Assembly: GCA_014084085.1 (NCBI GenBank)
Contig: NPFB01000049.1
Location: 375,476 to 439,475 of the forward strand
Reading direction: 5' to 3'
Origin: Hondaea fermentalgiana
Lineage: Eukaryota; Sar; Bigyra; Thraustochytrida; Thraustochytriidae
Length of the DNA stretch: 64,000 nt
The notes under the pieces were generated by a model. The model searched no databases. It saw nothing but the letters and a program-made list of their open reading frames with translations, and had not been told where the DNA came from. Shown one piece after another: positions 37,271-47,152 of the stretch (the stretch's first letter is position 1; each line of letters begins with the position of its first letter). A program made the translations under genes and the position numbers.

Positions 37271-39998
37271 TTACCAAGCATCGCTACCGCCACCACCGCC
37301 GCCGCCGCCNNNNNNNNNNNNNNNNNNNNNNNNNNNNNNNNNNNNNNNNNNNNNNNNNNNNNNNNNNNNNNNNNNNNNNNNNNNNNNNNNNNNNNNNNNN
37401 NNNNNNNNNGCCGCCGCGACGACCACCACGACCTCCACGGCCACCGCCACGGCCACCGCCACGACCGCCACGGCGCCCACCACCGCCGCTGCCGCCCATG
37501 TTACGGTAGTCACGACCTCCAAAGTTGCTGGAACGGCCACCGCCACGGCCTCCACCGCCTCCACGACCACCGAGTTCGGCCTGGCTAGCAAGTCCCTTGA
37601 GCCAGCTCGGGACATCCTGCTGGGTCTCTTCGAGAAGGCGCACAAGGTCGGCGGCAACGTGGAGATTCTTCTCATTGATGAAGCTAATAGCTTCACCCTT
37701 GTTGCCGGCACGACCCGTACGACCGATGCGGTGAACATACGAATCGATTTCCGAAGGCATATCGTAGTTGATGACCATGAGCACATTGGGAATATCGAGA
37801 CCACGAGCAGCCACCTCGGTTGCGATGAGAACACTCACGCGACCCGTCGTAAACTCCCAAAGAGCCTGCTCGCGCTCACGCTGCGAGCGGTCGCCATGAA
37901 TCGAGGTACAGGGAATACCCTCCTGGCGATAGAGGTCCATGTGCAACATGTCTGCGTTGCGCTTGGTTTCGACAAAGACGAGGGTAAGCCCTTTGGACTC
38001 GCGAAGCTTTTCAACAAGTTTGACGCGCTTGCGAGCGTCCTCGACAAAGACAAAGTTCTGTGTAATGCTCGAGTTGGTAGAGCCGACACGACCGACTGTA
38101 ACGAAAATGTAATCAGCCATGAAGTCACCGGCAAGCTGCTGAATGTCACGAGGAAAGGTAGCAGAAAACATGGCAGTCTGACGACCACCCTTGCTGGTGT
38201 CCTCTTGAGGCATGTCGTACGACTGGACAATCTTGCGGATCTGCGGCTCGAAGCCCATGTCGAGCATGCGATCAGCCTCATCGAGCACGAGATACTTGAT
38301 ACCGCGCAGCGAGACGCGTCCGCGTTCGATGAGATCCACCAGACGGCCGGGGGTCGCCACAATAATTCCGCAACCGCGAGCGAGCTCGTCCATTTGCATG
38401 CGAATATCGGCGCCACCATAAGCCACGAGGCAGCGTACAGGCGTCTGGTAGGTGAAGCGCATGGCCTCATCGTGAATTTGCGACGCAAGCTCGCGCGTTG
38501 GTGCCAGGACAAGCGCCGCAGGAAGTGCGGATCGACGGCCGCCATAGCCGCGGCCAAAACCGCCGCCACCGCGACCGCGGCCTCGTCCGCCGCCGCCGCC
38601 GCCGCCTGCACCCAGACCATTGCGGATAATTCCGTCAATGATGGGGAAGAGGAAGGCTGCCGTCTTACCTGAGCCGGTCTGCGCACAAGCCATGACGTCA
38701 CGGCCGTTCATGGCCATGGGCACTGCATGCTTCTGGATCGGGGTCGGACGCGAGTAGCGAGCGCGCATAATGTTGTCATTAAGAGGCTGGCAGAACTCGG
38801 CATCGGCAAAGGTATCAAGGGGATCGGGAATCCCATGACCTGAGGACTCGACAGGGATATCGTCGTACTTGTCAAAGTCGAGACCGGCGCTCATGTGCGT
38901 CTCGTCTCCGAAAAGTTCTTTCTCCATGGCCTCGCGAGCCTCCTTTTTGTCCTTGTTGCGGTACATCCAGCCTTGCTTGTCCGACTTGGTGACAAAGTGA
39001 TCAGCCGTCGAGTCCGGATCGCCATAGGGCAAATCTTCGGCGTCTTCCTCTTTCTTGTTCTGCTCGGGAACCCACGTCTTGGGTCTAGCCCAGGCGCTGC
39101 TGCCGCCCGGAGCGCGAGGCTGGGCGGGAGCAGGGGCATCACCAGCGTCACCACCGCCATTCGAGGAGGGCGGTGGCAGTTGTGGCCCACCCTTGCGCGG
39201 CTTGAAAGCGGCCGACCGGGGCTCGCGAGGCTGTTGCTGTTGCTGCTGCTTCCTCGGCTGCTGCTGTTGCTGCTGCTTTTGCTGCTGGGGCTGCGCAGGT
39301 GCAGTGTTCTGCATCTTGAGGGCTTCGATCTGTGCCTGCAGCGCCTCAATCTGTTGCTGCTGCTGCTGGTACACATCGGGTGTGACCTGCATGGGCTGCT
39401 GCTGCATCTGGAGCTGCATCTGCATCTGAGCGATCTGGGCTTGCTGCGCAGCCATCATGTTCATGTCAGGCATCATGCCCATAGCCTGCGGCTGCATCAT
39501 GCCTTGTGCTGCCATGTACTGCGGCTGATACTGCATTCCGTACTGTGCCTGATGGTACGGTGAGCCCTGCGCCTGCTGGTAGGGAGATCCATGCTGCTGC
39601 TGCTGCTGCTGCTGCGGTTGCTGCTGGAGCTGTCCTTGCGCTGGCGGCAGCTGCTGCTGGTACTGCTGCTTCTGCTGGTCCAGCTTCTCCTTCAACGACG
39701 GCTGGGGCTGTTGTTGCTGGGTCTGCTGCTGCGGTTGCTGCGGCTGAGCCTGCTGGGTCTGCTGGGGCTGTTGTTGCTGGGGCTGCGCCGCAGGGGGCTG
39801 CGCCGCCTGCTGCTGCGCGGCCTCTCCCTTTGCAGCAGCGCCGGCATCCGCGGCGGGCGGCGCCGACGACTTGCTCGCGGCCGCGAGCCCGCCCAGCACC
39901 TGGTTATAGTTCTTCGACTTGGTCTTGCGCTTTGACTTAAACTTGAGCGGCGCAAGGTTCCCGCTCTTGCCGGCGTCTCCTCCGTTCCCCTGCTGCAT
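37271..39998 (-). CDS. DDX3/Ded1-type DEAD-box RNA helicase, C-terminal gap
   Basis: The ATG is at 39998 (MQQGNGGDAGKSGNLAPLKF). The first ~330 residues are Q-rich with many CAG codons. The helicase core follows: PLDTFADAEF...PTPIQKHAVP (Q motif), AQTGSGKTAAF (motif I), PTRELASQ (Ia), TPGRLVDL (Ib), VLDEADRML (II), MFSATFPRD (III), VFVETKR (IV), ATEVAARGLDIPNV (V) and HRIGRTGRAG (VI). The flanks match the DDX3/Ded1 group, translation-initiation helicases. The C terminus is an RGG box interrupted by 100 N. On the far side, one frame reads GGGGGGSDAW and then TAA at 37273-37271, a typical Ded1-like W-ending tail. That frame does not match a 100-base gap, so the gap length is wrong. TGGTAAGT could also be a splice donor. 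Confidence 0.92.
37310..37409. other. Assembly gap of 100 N in GCC repeat of DDX3-like gene
   Basis: Exactly 100 unknown bases within the glycine-coding repeat of the RGG tail. Confidence 0.98.
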
Positions 39999-41031
39999 CC
40001 TGCCTCGCGTCCTGTCGCCTCTGCGAAGCCCTCGTCCTCGTCCTCGTCCTCGTCGCGGAGGTCGAGATCAACCAAATTAACGATCGCGAGCTCGCTCGCC
40101 CGCTCGCCCGCTCGCCCGTCCGCCCGCCCGCGGCCTCGGTGCGCAGGCCTCCGGTCCCTCCGGCCGCCGCTCCGCGTGCCGCCCGCGCCTCGCCGCGTCT
40201 CGCGTACGCGTGCGCGCCTGTCGAGCGAGTAGTTATGCGGCGCCGTGTACGCGACGCATCCACGCATGCATCGCACAACAAGCTAAACCAGACAGACAGA
40301 CAGAAAGACAGACAGACAGATAGTAGATAGACAGTATAGATGGGCAGGCAGCCCCTTCATACGGCGTATACACGCGCCATAGTAAACTAAGCAGACGCGG
40401 AGAGTCAGGGCAGGGCACGGCGGGCGGTTGCTGGCCACCCAGCGCCGCCGCTTGCCGCGCCTGGAGGAACCGCGGCGAACGCATATCAGGCAGGGGGGAG
40501 AACGAAGAGGAACGCCGTTCTGTTGGGGGAGAGGGGAGAGAACGGTGGAACGGCGAAAGAGCATCGTGATCATGCTCATGATGAGGATGGGGTTCATGCC
40601 GGTGAGCATCGCAGAGTGCAGGGTTAGCGCGCCTTGGCGGGAAATTGCAGAGGCGTGCGGGGATGTCGGGCTGGCGTGCAGGAGCGCATGCAGAAGGTAT
40701 GGCGATTGTAAACGTAGAGAAGATTGGGCGAAGAGAGGTGGAAAAACAAAAACGAAATTGGATGTTGACGCGCGTGTAGAGAATTTTTAAAGAGGGGAGC
40801 CTACAAAGCCTTTTATAATTGACAGCCTGGCGAGGTCTTGTCCAAGTCCAAAAAGATGCAAGCATTGCACGGACGAAGACATCTTTTTCCTCATTGACAG
40901 TTTGAGAACTGTTGAGAACAACCATGGCAAAAAGAAATCAAAACCAAAAAAAAATTCATCAGCCAGATGCAATGACACGGACAGCCTGTGACTGTGACTG
41001 GCTCCGGCACAGCAAAAAGGAAGAACCAACT
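39999..41031. other. Interval of 1.03 kb upstream of the DDX3-like gene
   Basis: GC-rich at first (TCGTCC and CGCTCGCC repeats at about 40030-40120, the likely promoter/5' UTR of the helicase). It then has a GACA/GATA tract at 40287-40330 and moderate-GC sequence up to the tRNA genes. Open frames are arginine-rich and not convincing. Confidence 0.5.
40287..40332. repeat. GACA/GATA tetranucleotide tract
   Basis: Degenerate GACAGACA run ending in TAGATAGACAG, about 290 bp upstream of the DDX3-like start. Confidence 0.8.
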
Positions 41032-41102
41032 TGCCTCCGGGCGGAATCGAACCACCGTCGTCACGGCCACAACGTGACGTTCTGCCATTGAACTACGGAA
41101 GC
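41032..41102 (-). tRNA. tRNA-His (GTG), copy 1
   Basis: On the minus strand a 71-nt cloverleaf starts GCTTCCG and ends CGGAGGC plus discriminator A: acceptor stem of seven pairs with one T-G wobble. The D arm is GTTC/GAAC with a 7-base loop. The anticodon arm is TCACG/CGTGA with loop TTGTGGC, giving anticodon GTG. The T arm is GGTGG/CCGCC with loop TTCGATT. No CCA is encoded, as in eukaryotic nuclear tRNA genes. A T5 run 12-16 bases downstream can serve as RNA polymerase III terminator. The G-1 needed by HisRS would be added after transcription. Confidence 0.95.
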
Positions 41103-41194
41103 GCGGTGCTGCAGCTCCAGTCCAACGCCAGTTCAGCGCCCGGCGAGCCACCAGCCAAGCAAGCCAAAAAAATAAAAAGGAAAAAATAATCAGA

Positions 41195-41265
41195 TGCCTC
41201 CGGGCGGAATCGAACCACCGTCGTCACGGCCACAACGTGACGTTCTACCATTGAACTACGGAAGC
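41195..41265 (-). tRNA. tRNA-His (GTG), copy 2
   Basis: Identical to copy 1 except for one base in the D loop (AATGGTA versus AATGGCA). Same strand, 92 bp between the two genes. T-rich runs lie 3' of the gene on the minus strand. The flanks differ from those of copy 1 apart from the first few bases around the gene. Confidence 0.95.
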
Positions 41266-41414
41266 GCGGCTAAGGGGAAGCCTGGCGCGCATCGAGCACG
41301 CGCAGCCAAGTACCCAAGCGCGTGCACGCAAGGCAAGGCAAGGCGAGCGAGCGAAGCAGAACAAACTCCATTCTGGGTCCACTGCACGCGCTCGCTCGCT
41401 CGCTCGTTCGAGCG

Positions 41415-42965
41415 ATGGCGGAGCTGCGGCGGGGCAGGACGCGTCGCAGGCAGCGCGTGGATGTCCATCGTCGCGAAGATGGAGACCGGCAGCGGGACCT
41501 TGGCGACGGAGATGACGGCGAGCAGGTCGAGGTGATATTGGACGCGGACCTCGGCGGCCCGTACGAGCACCTTGTGCTCGGCCACGAGGAGGAAGAAGAG
41601 CAGCAGCAGCACCAGCACCGAGGTGAGCATGAAGAGGATCAGGTCGCGAGCGGCGTACAGCTGGCAGAAATCGCGCCCGCTCTAATGAATAAAGCAGTGA
41701 CAACAGCCGACCCGCGAGCAAGACGAAACAGCGGCACCGAGCTGGTTCGTGGCAGCTATGGTCGAGATCATAGCGAAAACAATCCCGCCAGTGGTCTTTC
41801 ATTTGATGAAATGGAAAAATTGAGGAAAGTGAAAAAGAAAGAAAAGAAGGAAAAGAAGCAGAAGAAGAAGAAAAGCAAAAAGAAGAAGCAGAAGTCGAAG
41901 AGGAATAACCACTCGAGCGGTTCCGAAGAGGACCAGGATATTGACGAGGATGAGGAGGGTTCTACGCGTAAACGTGGGAGCCGACTTGGGTGCTGCGCGA
42001 GAATCATCCTTAGTCTTTCAGCATTTCTTGTGGGCCTCATGTTCGTGGTGAGCCCCATTGTCTTTGTCGCGGGCGTGCGCTCGGGACAAGTTGACCGAAA
42101 CCTTTTGGACAAAATGGGTGTGGCCTCGTTTCTGGAAGACGCGGGCATCCTCAAAAAGCGCCCCATTGCCAAACCAAAGCTTGGATTCCTTGCGGGGATC
42201 TTTTCTTCTCCTGAAGCTTCCTTTGCAGGAGACGCATCTGCAATGCAAATCAAGAAGAGCCACCAGGCTCAAAGCAGGGCACAGCGTCATAGGCAAGATG
42301 GAGATGGTCTCGGGACGACGAATGGAGGACGTGACCCCGTTGCAGGCGCACCAGATGACGATGTTGTTGTTGACCCAAACGTACTTGCAGTAGCGCAAGA
42401 CTGGCTTGTGGGTATGATTGAGCGTGTTCAAACAAATGTTAAGCACCACGTTCTGTCTGCATTTGCCTCAGAGGATGGAAAGAGTGACGCGGGTACAGAG
42501 AAGAATGCAGGCCATCAGGCTTCTGCATCCAGCGCGTCAAGCGATGTATTATTGACGGAGGAAGATGCAGATGCAGTAATTACCGTCGAGCAGGTTCAAG
42601 AGGAACTGGCTGCTCTTTGGAAGACACAACAGGAAATGTTTGATGTTTTTCGAGACCAACTTTCTCAAGTGTCCATTGCAAGTGTACTCTCGCAGCACCG
42701 TGCAGCGCCAGCCATGGACGACGATGAGGAGGACTTTGGATTCGAAGATGATGCACGTTCGCATCGCCGTTCTCGCAAGAGTTCCGGGTCGCACGTCAAG
42801 GCACATACGCCTCATGAGGTGCGTACGGCAATCGAACGTCAACGCGCGGCGGAGGAAATGGGGCGACTCAAGGTGCGGTCGTCTGGCCCTGTCCTTGGCG
42901 TGCGTGATATGCTCCGTGGCGAAGGTCTTCCCTATGACCCGCAGATTCCTTGGGCATCCATATAA
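41415..42965 (+). CDS. Single-pass membrane protein with Lys-rich segment, unknown
   Basis: 517 codons from the ATG at 41415; a later in-frame ATG at 41686 would give 426 residues and may be the true start, because the first ~90 residues are R/E/Q-rich with no conserved look. A long Lys block (KKKEKKEKKQKKKKSKKKK, about 140-160) and an acidic stretch come before one clear helix (IILSLSAFLVGLMFVVSPIVFVAG, about 198-221). The distal part is soluble: LDKMGVASFLEDAGILKK, a predicted helix ITVEQVQEELAALWKTQQEMFDVFRDQL, and a tail ending LRGEGLPYDPQIPWASI. No known domain is recognised. By positive-inside reasoning the Lys-rich side is cytosolic. Confidence 0.75.
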   Translation: MAELRRGRTRRRQRVDVHRREDGDRQRDLGDGDDGEQVEVILDADLGGPYEHLVLGHEEEEEQQQHQHRGEHEEDQVASGVQLAEIAPALMNKAVTTADPRARRNSGTELVRGSYGRDHSENNPASGLSFDEMEKLRKVKKKEKKEKKQKKKKSKKKKQKSKRNNHSSGSEEDQDIDEDEEGSTRKRGSRLGCCARIILSLSAFLVGLMFVVSPIVFVAGVRSGQVDRNLLDKMGVASFLEDAGILKKRPIAKPKLGFLAGIFSSPEASFAGDASAMQIKKSHQAQSRAQRHRQDGDGLGTTNGGRDPVAGAPDDDVVVDPNVLAVAQDWLVGMIERVQTNVKHHVLSAFASEDGKSDAGTEKNAGHQASASSASSDVLLTEEDADAVITVEQVQEELAALWKTQQEMFDVFRDQLSQVSIASVLSQHRAAPAMDDDEEDFGFEDDARSHRRSRKSSGSHVKAHTPHEVRTAIERQRAAEEMGRLKVRSSGPVLGVRDMLRGEGLPYDPQIPWASI

Positions 42966-43463
42966 GTACGTAGATAGGTATAGACATAGGTTCCATATGG
43001 AGCACGACTTGTATCTAATTCAAGAAATTAATTGATTGTGGCAATGTGTTTCAACGAGTATAGCGTGCCGTCGGCGCCGGCGTGGGCAACTCCTCTCATA
43101 TATTTTTTTTAAATTTCTTAGAAGGGGGCCATGAAAGCCGCCACAGCTTGCACGCCCACGACAAGTCTTCCCCAAAGTCGATGGTGTTCGTGAAGACTTC
43201 GCCGATTGCCCTTCACCTCGCCGCGAGCCTTGCAGCTTTGCAGCTTTGCATTTCGGCGAAGACCTTCTGGCCTATACCACGTGCACAACACGTGGCGCAA
43301 CGCACAATGGCAATGCACAATAGCAACGCAAGTAAAAGAAAAAGTGCAAGCTGGCAAACCAGTTTCGCGAACACAAGCGGCGCGCAAACTTGTTTCGGGA
43401 GCGAGAAGGGACGGCGCGCGAAGCGAAGGCGCTCGGCAGAGCGGAGGGGGCGAGGAGAGCAAG
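42966..43463. other. Intergenic, 498 bp
   Basis: Upstream of NudC. The frame of NudC is open for 86 codons above its ATG, but without a credible start or conserved sequence. No other feature seen. Confidence 0.5.
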
Positions 43464-44543
43464 ATGGCGTCGGAGGAGCAGTTTGACGGCATGCTGCTGG
43501 GCCTCGCGCAGCAGGTGAGCCACACGCGCGGGCCGGGCATTGACCCGTTGCTGGATGTGATGCTGGGCTTTCTGCGGCGCAAGACGGACTTCTTCACGGG
43601 CGCGCCGCCCGAGCAGATCAAGGCCGCCATGAATCGCGCCGTGGAGACGCAAATCCAAAAGGCGCAGCACGCCAAGGCTAAGCAGGAAGAGGCCAAGGCC
43701 AAGGCCGAGGCGCTCCGAAAGAAGCGCCAACAGGAAAAGGCCATCGCCGCAGCAGCCGCCGCGATCTCCCCGAAGAACGCCATCAAGGCACGCACAGCGT
43801 CCGGAAAAGAGTCCGAGGTGGAAATTGAAATGATTGACGACGACGACAACAGCAGCAAGAAGAGCAGCAGCAACAGCAACGGCGCCTCTGGGGCCTCTGC
43901 TACGGCACAGCCCAAGCTGCAAAAGGTGCAAGAAATTGACGTTAGCGGCTCCGGCAAGGGTAGCAGCGCGAACGACGATGATGACGAGGAGGAGGACGAG
44001 GAGGACAAGGGCAAGATCAAGCCGAACCGGGGCAACGGCGCGGATCTCGAAAAATACAGCTGGACCCAGACACTGAGCGAGGTCAACGTGACCATCCCAG
44101 TACCTGCGGGCATCAAGAGTCGCGATGTGGTTTGCGACTTTGGCAAGAAACGCCTCAAGGTCGGCCTTCGCAACCAGGAGCCTATTATTGATGGCGAGCT
44201 CTGCGAAACCATCAAGACGGATGACGCCACCTGGACTCTCGAGGACGGCAGCCAAGGGCAGCGCCTGCTGGTGGTATACTTTGAAAAGACCAACAACATG
44301 GGCTGGTGGAACTGTGTGGTCAACGGCGAGCCGCTCATCAACACGAAAAAGGTCGAGCCGGAAAACTCGAAACTCTCTGATCTCGATGGCGAGACCCGCA
44401 AGACTGTGGAAAAGATGATGTTCGACCAGCGCCAGAAACAGATGGGTCTTCCCACCTCAGACGAGCAGCAAAAGCAGGACATGCTCGCCAACTTTGCCAA
44501 GATGCACCCCGAGCTCGATCTAAGCAATGCCAAGATTAACTAA
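43464..44543 (+). CDS. NUDC: NudC, CS-domain nuclear distribution protein
   Basis: 359 codons from the ATG at 43464 (MASEEQFDGMLLGLAQQ). The N-terminal NudC domain is visible: GIDPLLDVMLGFLRRKTDFFTG, then a coiled coil (QKAQHAKAKQEEAKAKAEAL). A Ser/Asp/Glu-rich linker follows. The CS (p23-like) domain lies at about 200-290: YSWTQTLSEVNVTIPVPAGI, DFGKKRLKVGL, IIDGELCETIKTDDATWTLED, VVYFEKTNNMGWWNCVVNGEP. The end matches the NUDC tail: ETRKTVEKMMFDQRQKQMGLPTSDEQQKQDML. NudC is an HSP90 co-chaperone that stabilises LIS1/dynein components and acts in nuclear migration and mitosis. Length and domain order are normal. A possible AATAAA lies about 70 bp after the stop. Confidence 0.96.
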   Translation: MASEEQFDGMLLGLAQQVSHTRGPGIDPLLDVMLGFLRRKTDFFTGAPPEQIKAAMNRAVETQIQKAQHAKAKQEEAKAKAEALRKKRQQEKAIAAAAAAISPKNAIKARTASGKESEVEIEMIDDDDNSSKKSSSNSNGASGASATAQPKLQKVQEIDVSGSGKGSSANDDDDEEEDEEDKGKIKPNRGNGADLEKYSWTQTLSEVNVTIPVPAGIKSRDVVCDFGKKRLKVGLRNQEPIIDGELCETIKTDDATWTLEDGSQGQRLLVVYFEKTNNMGWWNCVVNGEPLINTKKVEPENSKLSDLDGETRKTVEKMMFDQRQKQMGLPTSDEQQKQDMLANFAKMHPELDLSNAKIN

Positions 44544-44781
44544 GCCTTTGATTTTCTTTTTCAGATCACATCAAAGGCATGCGACCATTCTACTTACCTG
44601 TCGACCATTACAAATAAAGTTCTTGCCATTGTAAATGTTGTTGTTGCAAGCATTGTGCTCCACGAAGCAGCGTTGCTCGAAAGAGAAAAAGTAAAGGAAA
44701 CAAAGATAAAAGAAAAATACAATGATGATTGACCGACCTGCCTGCCTATTTCACACGCTCAATCTTAACAGAGCCAGTAAC

Positions 44782-46213
44782 TCAGTTCGCTGGACGCTCG
44801 CTGGCTTTGAGAGCCAAGGATATTGTTCCTGTTGGCTCCTTTGCAGGAACACTTGGTTCGATTATTTGACCGCTAGCCTCGAACTGCCGGCCATCTATCC
44901 ACGCACTGCCTGCAAGACGACCACGCTCATCGAGGCTGAACCTATAAAAAGAAATATCGACATTCATGCGCTCGAGGTGCACGATGAGCGTCCGTGTCGA
45001 GCGCGCGTCCGCCAAGGATGTGCAACCTGGTAAGGATACCTGAAGCACTGTACCTCTTGTCTGGGAGATCAGTGGGTGTGCCGAAGCCGGGCGCCACGGG
45101 AGGTCGATGAGGGCCGTTCCGGCCGCATCACCATTCTTGCCCTCACCAAGGCTGTCCAAGATGTCCTCGTCAAGATCAGACTCATCGCTACTGATCGCAT
45201 CCGAGCTGTTGAGGGCTTCTTCGACGGCAAACATCTCCATGGACATTTGCCGGCGCTTGACAATCGCGGGAGGATGACTGGAATCTCGCAGTGGTTGCCT
45301 GGCTTCGACCATGGTATCCGACAGCTCCGGTTGGCCCTCCTTCATGGTGGATATATGTGATCCCGGGACCGGGGGCCGAGTGGGGAGTCTCTGCGGCATG
45401 CTCGTAGCCATAGATGGGGGGCCACTTTGCGCCCGATAGAGGACTGTCCGAGACGCGCCGGCTCGCCGGCCGCTTGTATCCGCCATTTGCTTTTGGGAAA
45501 AGGCTCCTCCCGTTGCGTTCATGACAAAGCTGAGGAACTCAGGCGAGCATCGCACCGAAGGCGTTGCCGCGAGTTCTTGAAGGTACGCGTTGAGAAGATT
45601 TCCCTTGGACATGACATACTCGGGGTCAAAGGAGCGTCGCGAAAAGAGCTTGAAACGGCGTGAAATATCTGGTAGTGCAGGAAGCCTGAGTCCAGGAAAG
45701 CGTCGGCGCAACAAAGCGTCTAGTTCCTTGAATTCGGTGTACCGTCTCGAAAAGCCTTCAATGTGCATGGTGCATTCGATATTGTATTCGACGTGGCGAT
45801 CTTGAGGGCGATCTTGTTCGTTAATGTCCGCGCCGGCTACTCCGGCGCGCAAAGAGGTGTTTCGAGATTGCGAAGCTTCGCGCATAATGCGACCCAGTTT
45901 TTGGTGAAGCCATAGTTCCTCGGCCTCGGCTTGCGATCTCACGCGAGATCGTCTTGCTGCGGATCGATCGCGCGCGTTGGCGAGGCTCTCGCGCTCCAGG
46001 CCGTGGACATTTGCCGAAGCTCTTCTTGCCGCCAGACTATCCCCCTGCGCCGCGAAGCGTGTTTGGCCTGGCAAGGCTGTCGCACGGCGTCGACGGTCCT
46101 CTGCACCGGCGAGACCACTACCGCTACTGCTGGTGCTGGTGGCGGAGGCGCTTTGTCGTCGGCGCTGGTAGTCGCCAGCTGGATGACGCTGCTGCTGCTG
46201 CTGCTGCTGCTGT

Positions 46214-46263
<50 letters not shown>

Positions 46264-46401
46264 TTCGTGAGCGTGCGAAGGTGACGCGCGCCCGCCGCGG
46301 CGCAGCAGCGACTCCGTCGCGTGGGCGTGCAGCATCCTGAGCGCCGCGATCCCGAGATCAAGTTCTGTCCAAAAACGCTTTCTTTTTCTCCAACTTCTCA
46401 T
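44782..46401 (-). CDS. PX-domain phosphoinositide-binding protein
   Basis: 539 codons, single exon. A basic N terminus is followed by a run of about 20 glutamines (CAG/CAA, plus strand 46188-46265). A disordered R/S-rich segment follows, then a PX domain at about 205-305: VEYNIECTMHIEGFSRRYTEFKEL (the RRYTEF core supplies the 3-phosphate-binding Arg and Tyr), FPGLRLPALPDISRRF (Pro-rich loop), SRRSFDPEYVMSKGNLLNAYLQEL. The C-terminal third is acidic, then beta-rich (TVLQVSLPGC, RTLIVHLERMNVDISFYRF). PX proteins bind PI3P on endosomes and sort membranes. No BAR or RGS domain is seen, so it is not a standard sorting nexin. Confidence 0.85.
46188..46265. repeat. CTG/TTG triplet tract (polyglutamine coding)
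   Basis: About 25 triplets that encode Gln in the minus-strand PX gene; a mixture of CAG and CAA codons. Confidence 0.92.
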
Positions 46402-47152
46402 TCTTTTTCTTTTTCTTTTTCCCCTTTCAATCGCGTGTGCTTGGTGCTTTGCGAGAAAGATTGAAACAATGCTGCTGGATGTGGCGAGAAAAATTGAGGC
46501 AGGCCATTCGATGAGCTTTCGCGATGGTAGGTAGTAGGCCTAGTATAACGAGAAAGGGAAGTAGAATGGGAGCTTCCCAGTCATTCCACAGCTCAACAGT
46601 TCGTTTGGTCTCGCCAAATCTTTGGATCAGGAAGGAATGAATGCCTAGCTCTTCCCCGAAACGGCCGAAAGGGGGAAAACATTGGATTCTTTTGACAAGA
46701 GCGGATGACGATGGCAAGAGCTCATCCTGTTCTTCGCTCCGCCGAAGAGTGTTGAATTGTTGTGACTGACTGACGGTCACACTGCAGCAGAATTTTGCAG
46801 ATTCGAACAGTGGCAGAACGAAGAGTTTTGTGATGAAGACTTCTTCTTCTCAAAGAAGCACTTTTGGACCAAGTGCCTAAAGAATGACTATAAAACGACT
46901 TGACTGACAGGAGATCTAAATTTGATTGAGTATTATTTGGATTTGACAGCTGGGGATGTAGTTGCCCGGCACAGTGAGCACCGTGAGCCACGTACCCAGC
47001 GGGGTTTCTTGCGTCGCCAAAACTCGGCGACCGATATCACGAATGGGACATACACACACATACACACGCAATTGCAGATGTTGCGCGGTAGAATCTAGTC
47101 ACACATACATGTTTGCTTGTTCGTCCCAGCAAAACAAAAGCAAACCTTGCGC
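46402..47152. other. Intergenic, 751 bp
   Basis: AT-richer sequence between the PX-gene start and the FolC-like stop, with a CACATACACACA tract near 47049-47067. No gene or RNA recognised. Confidence 0.5.

Noticed and set aside
37173..38672. Large plus-strand open frame of 499 codons
   Set aside because: Exact antisense of the DDX3-like helicase core and RGG tail; a shadow caused by G/C third positions.
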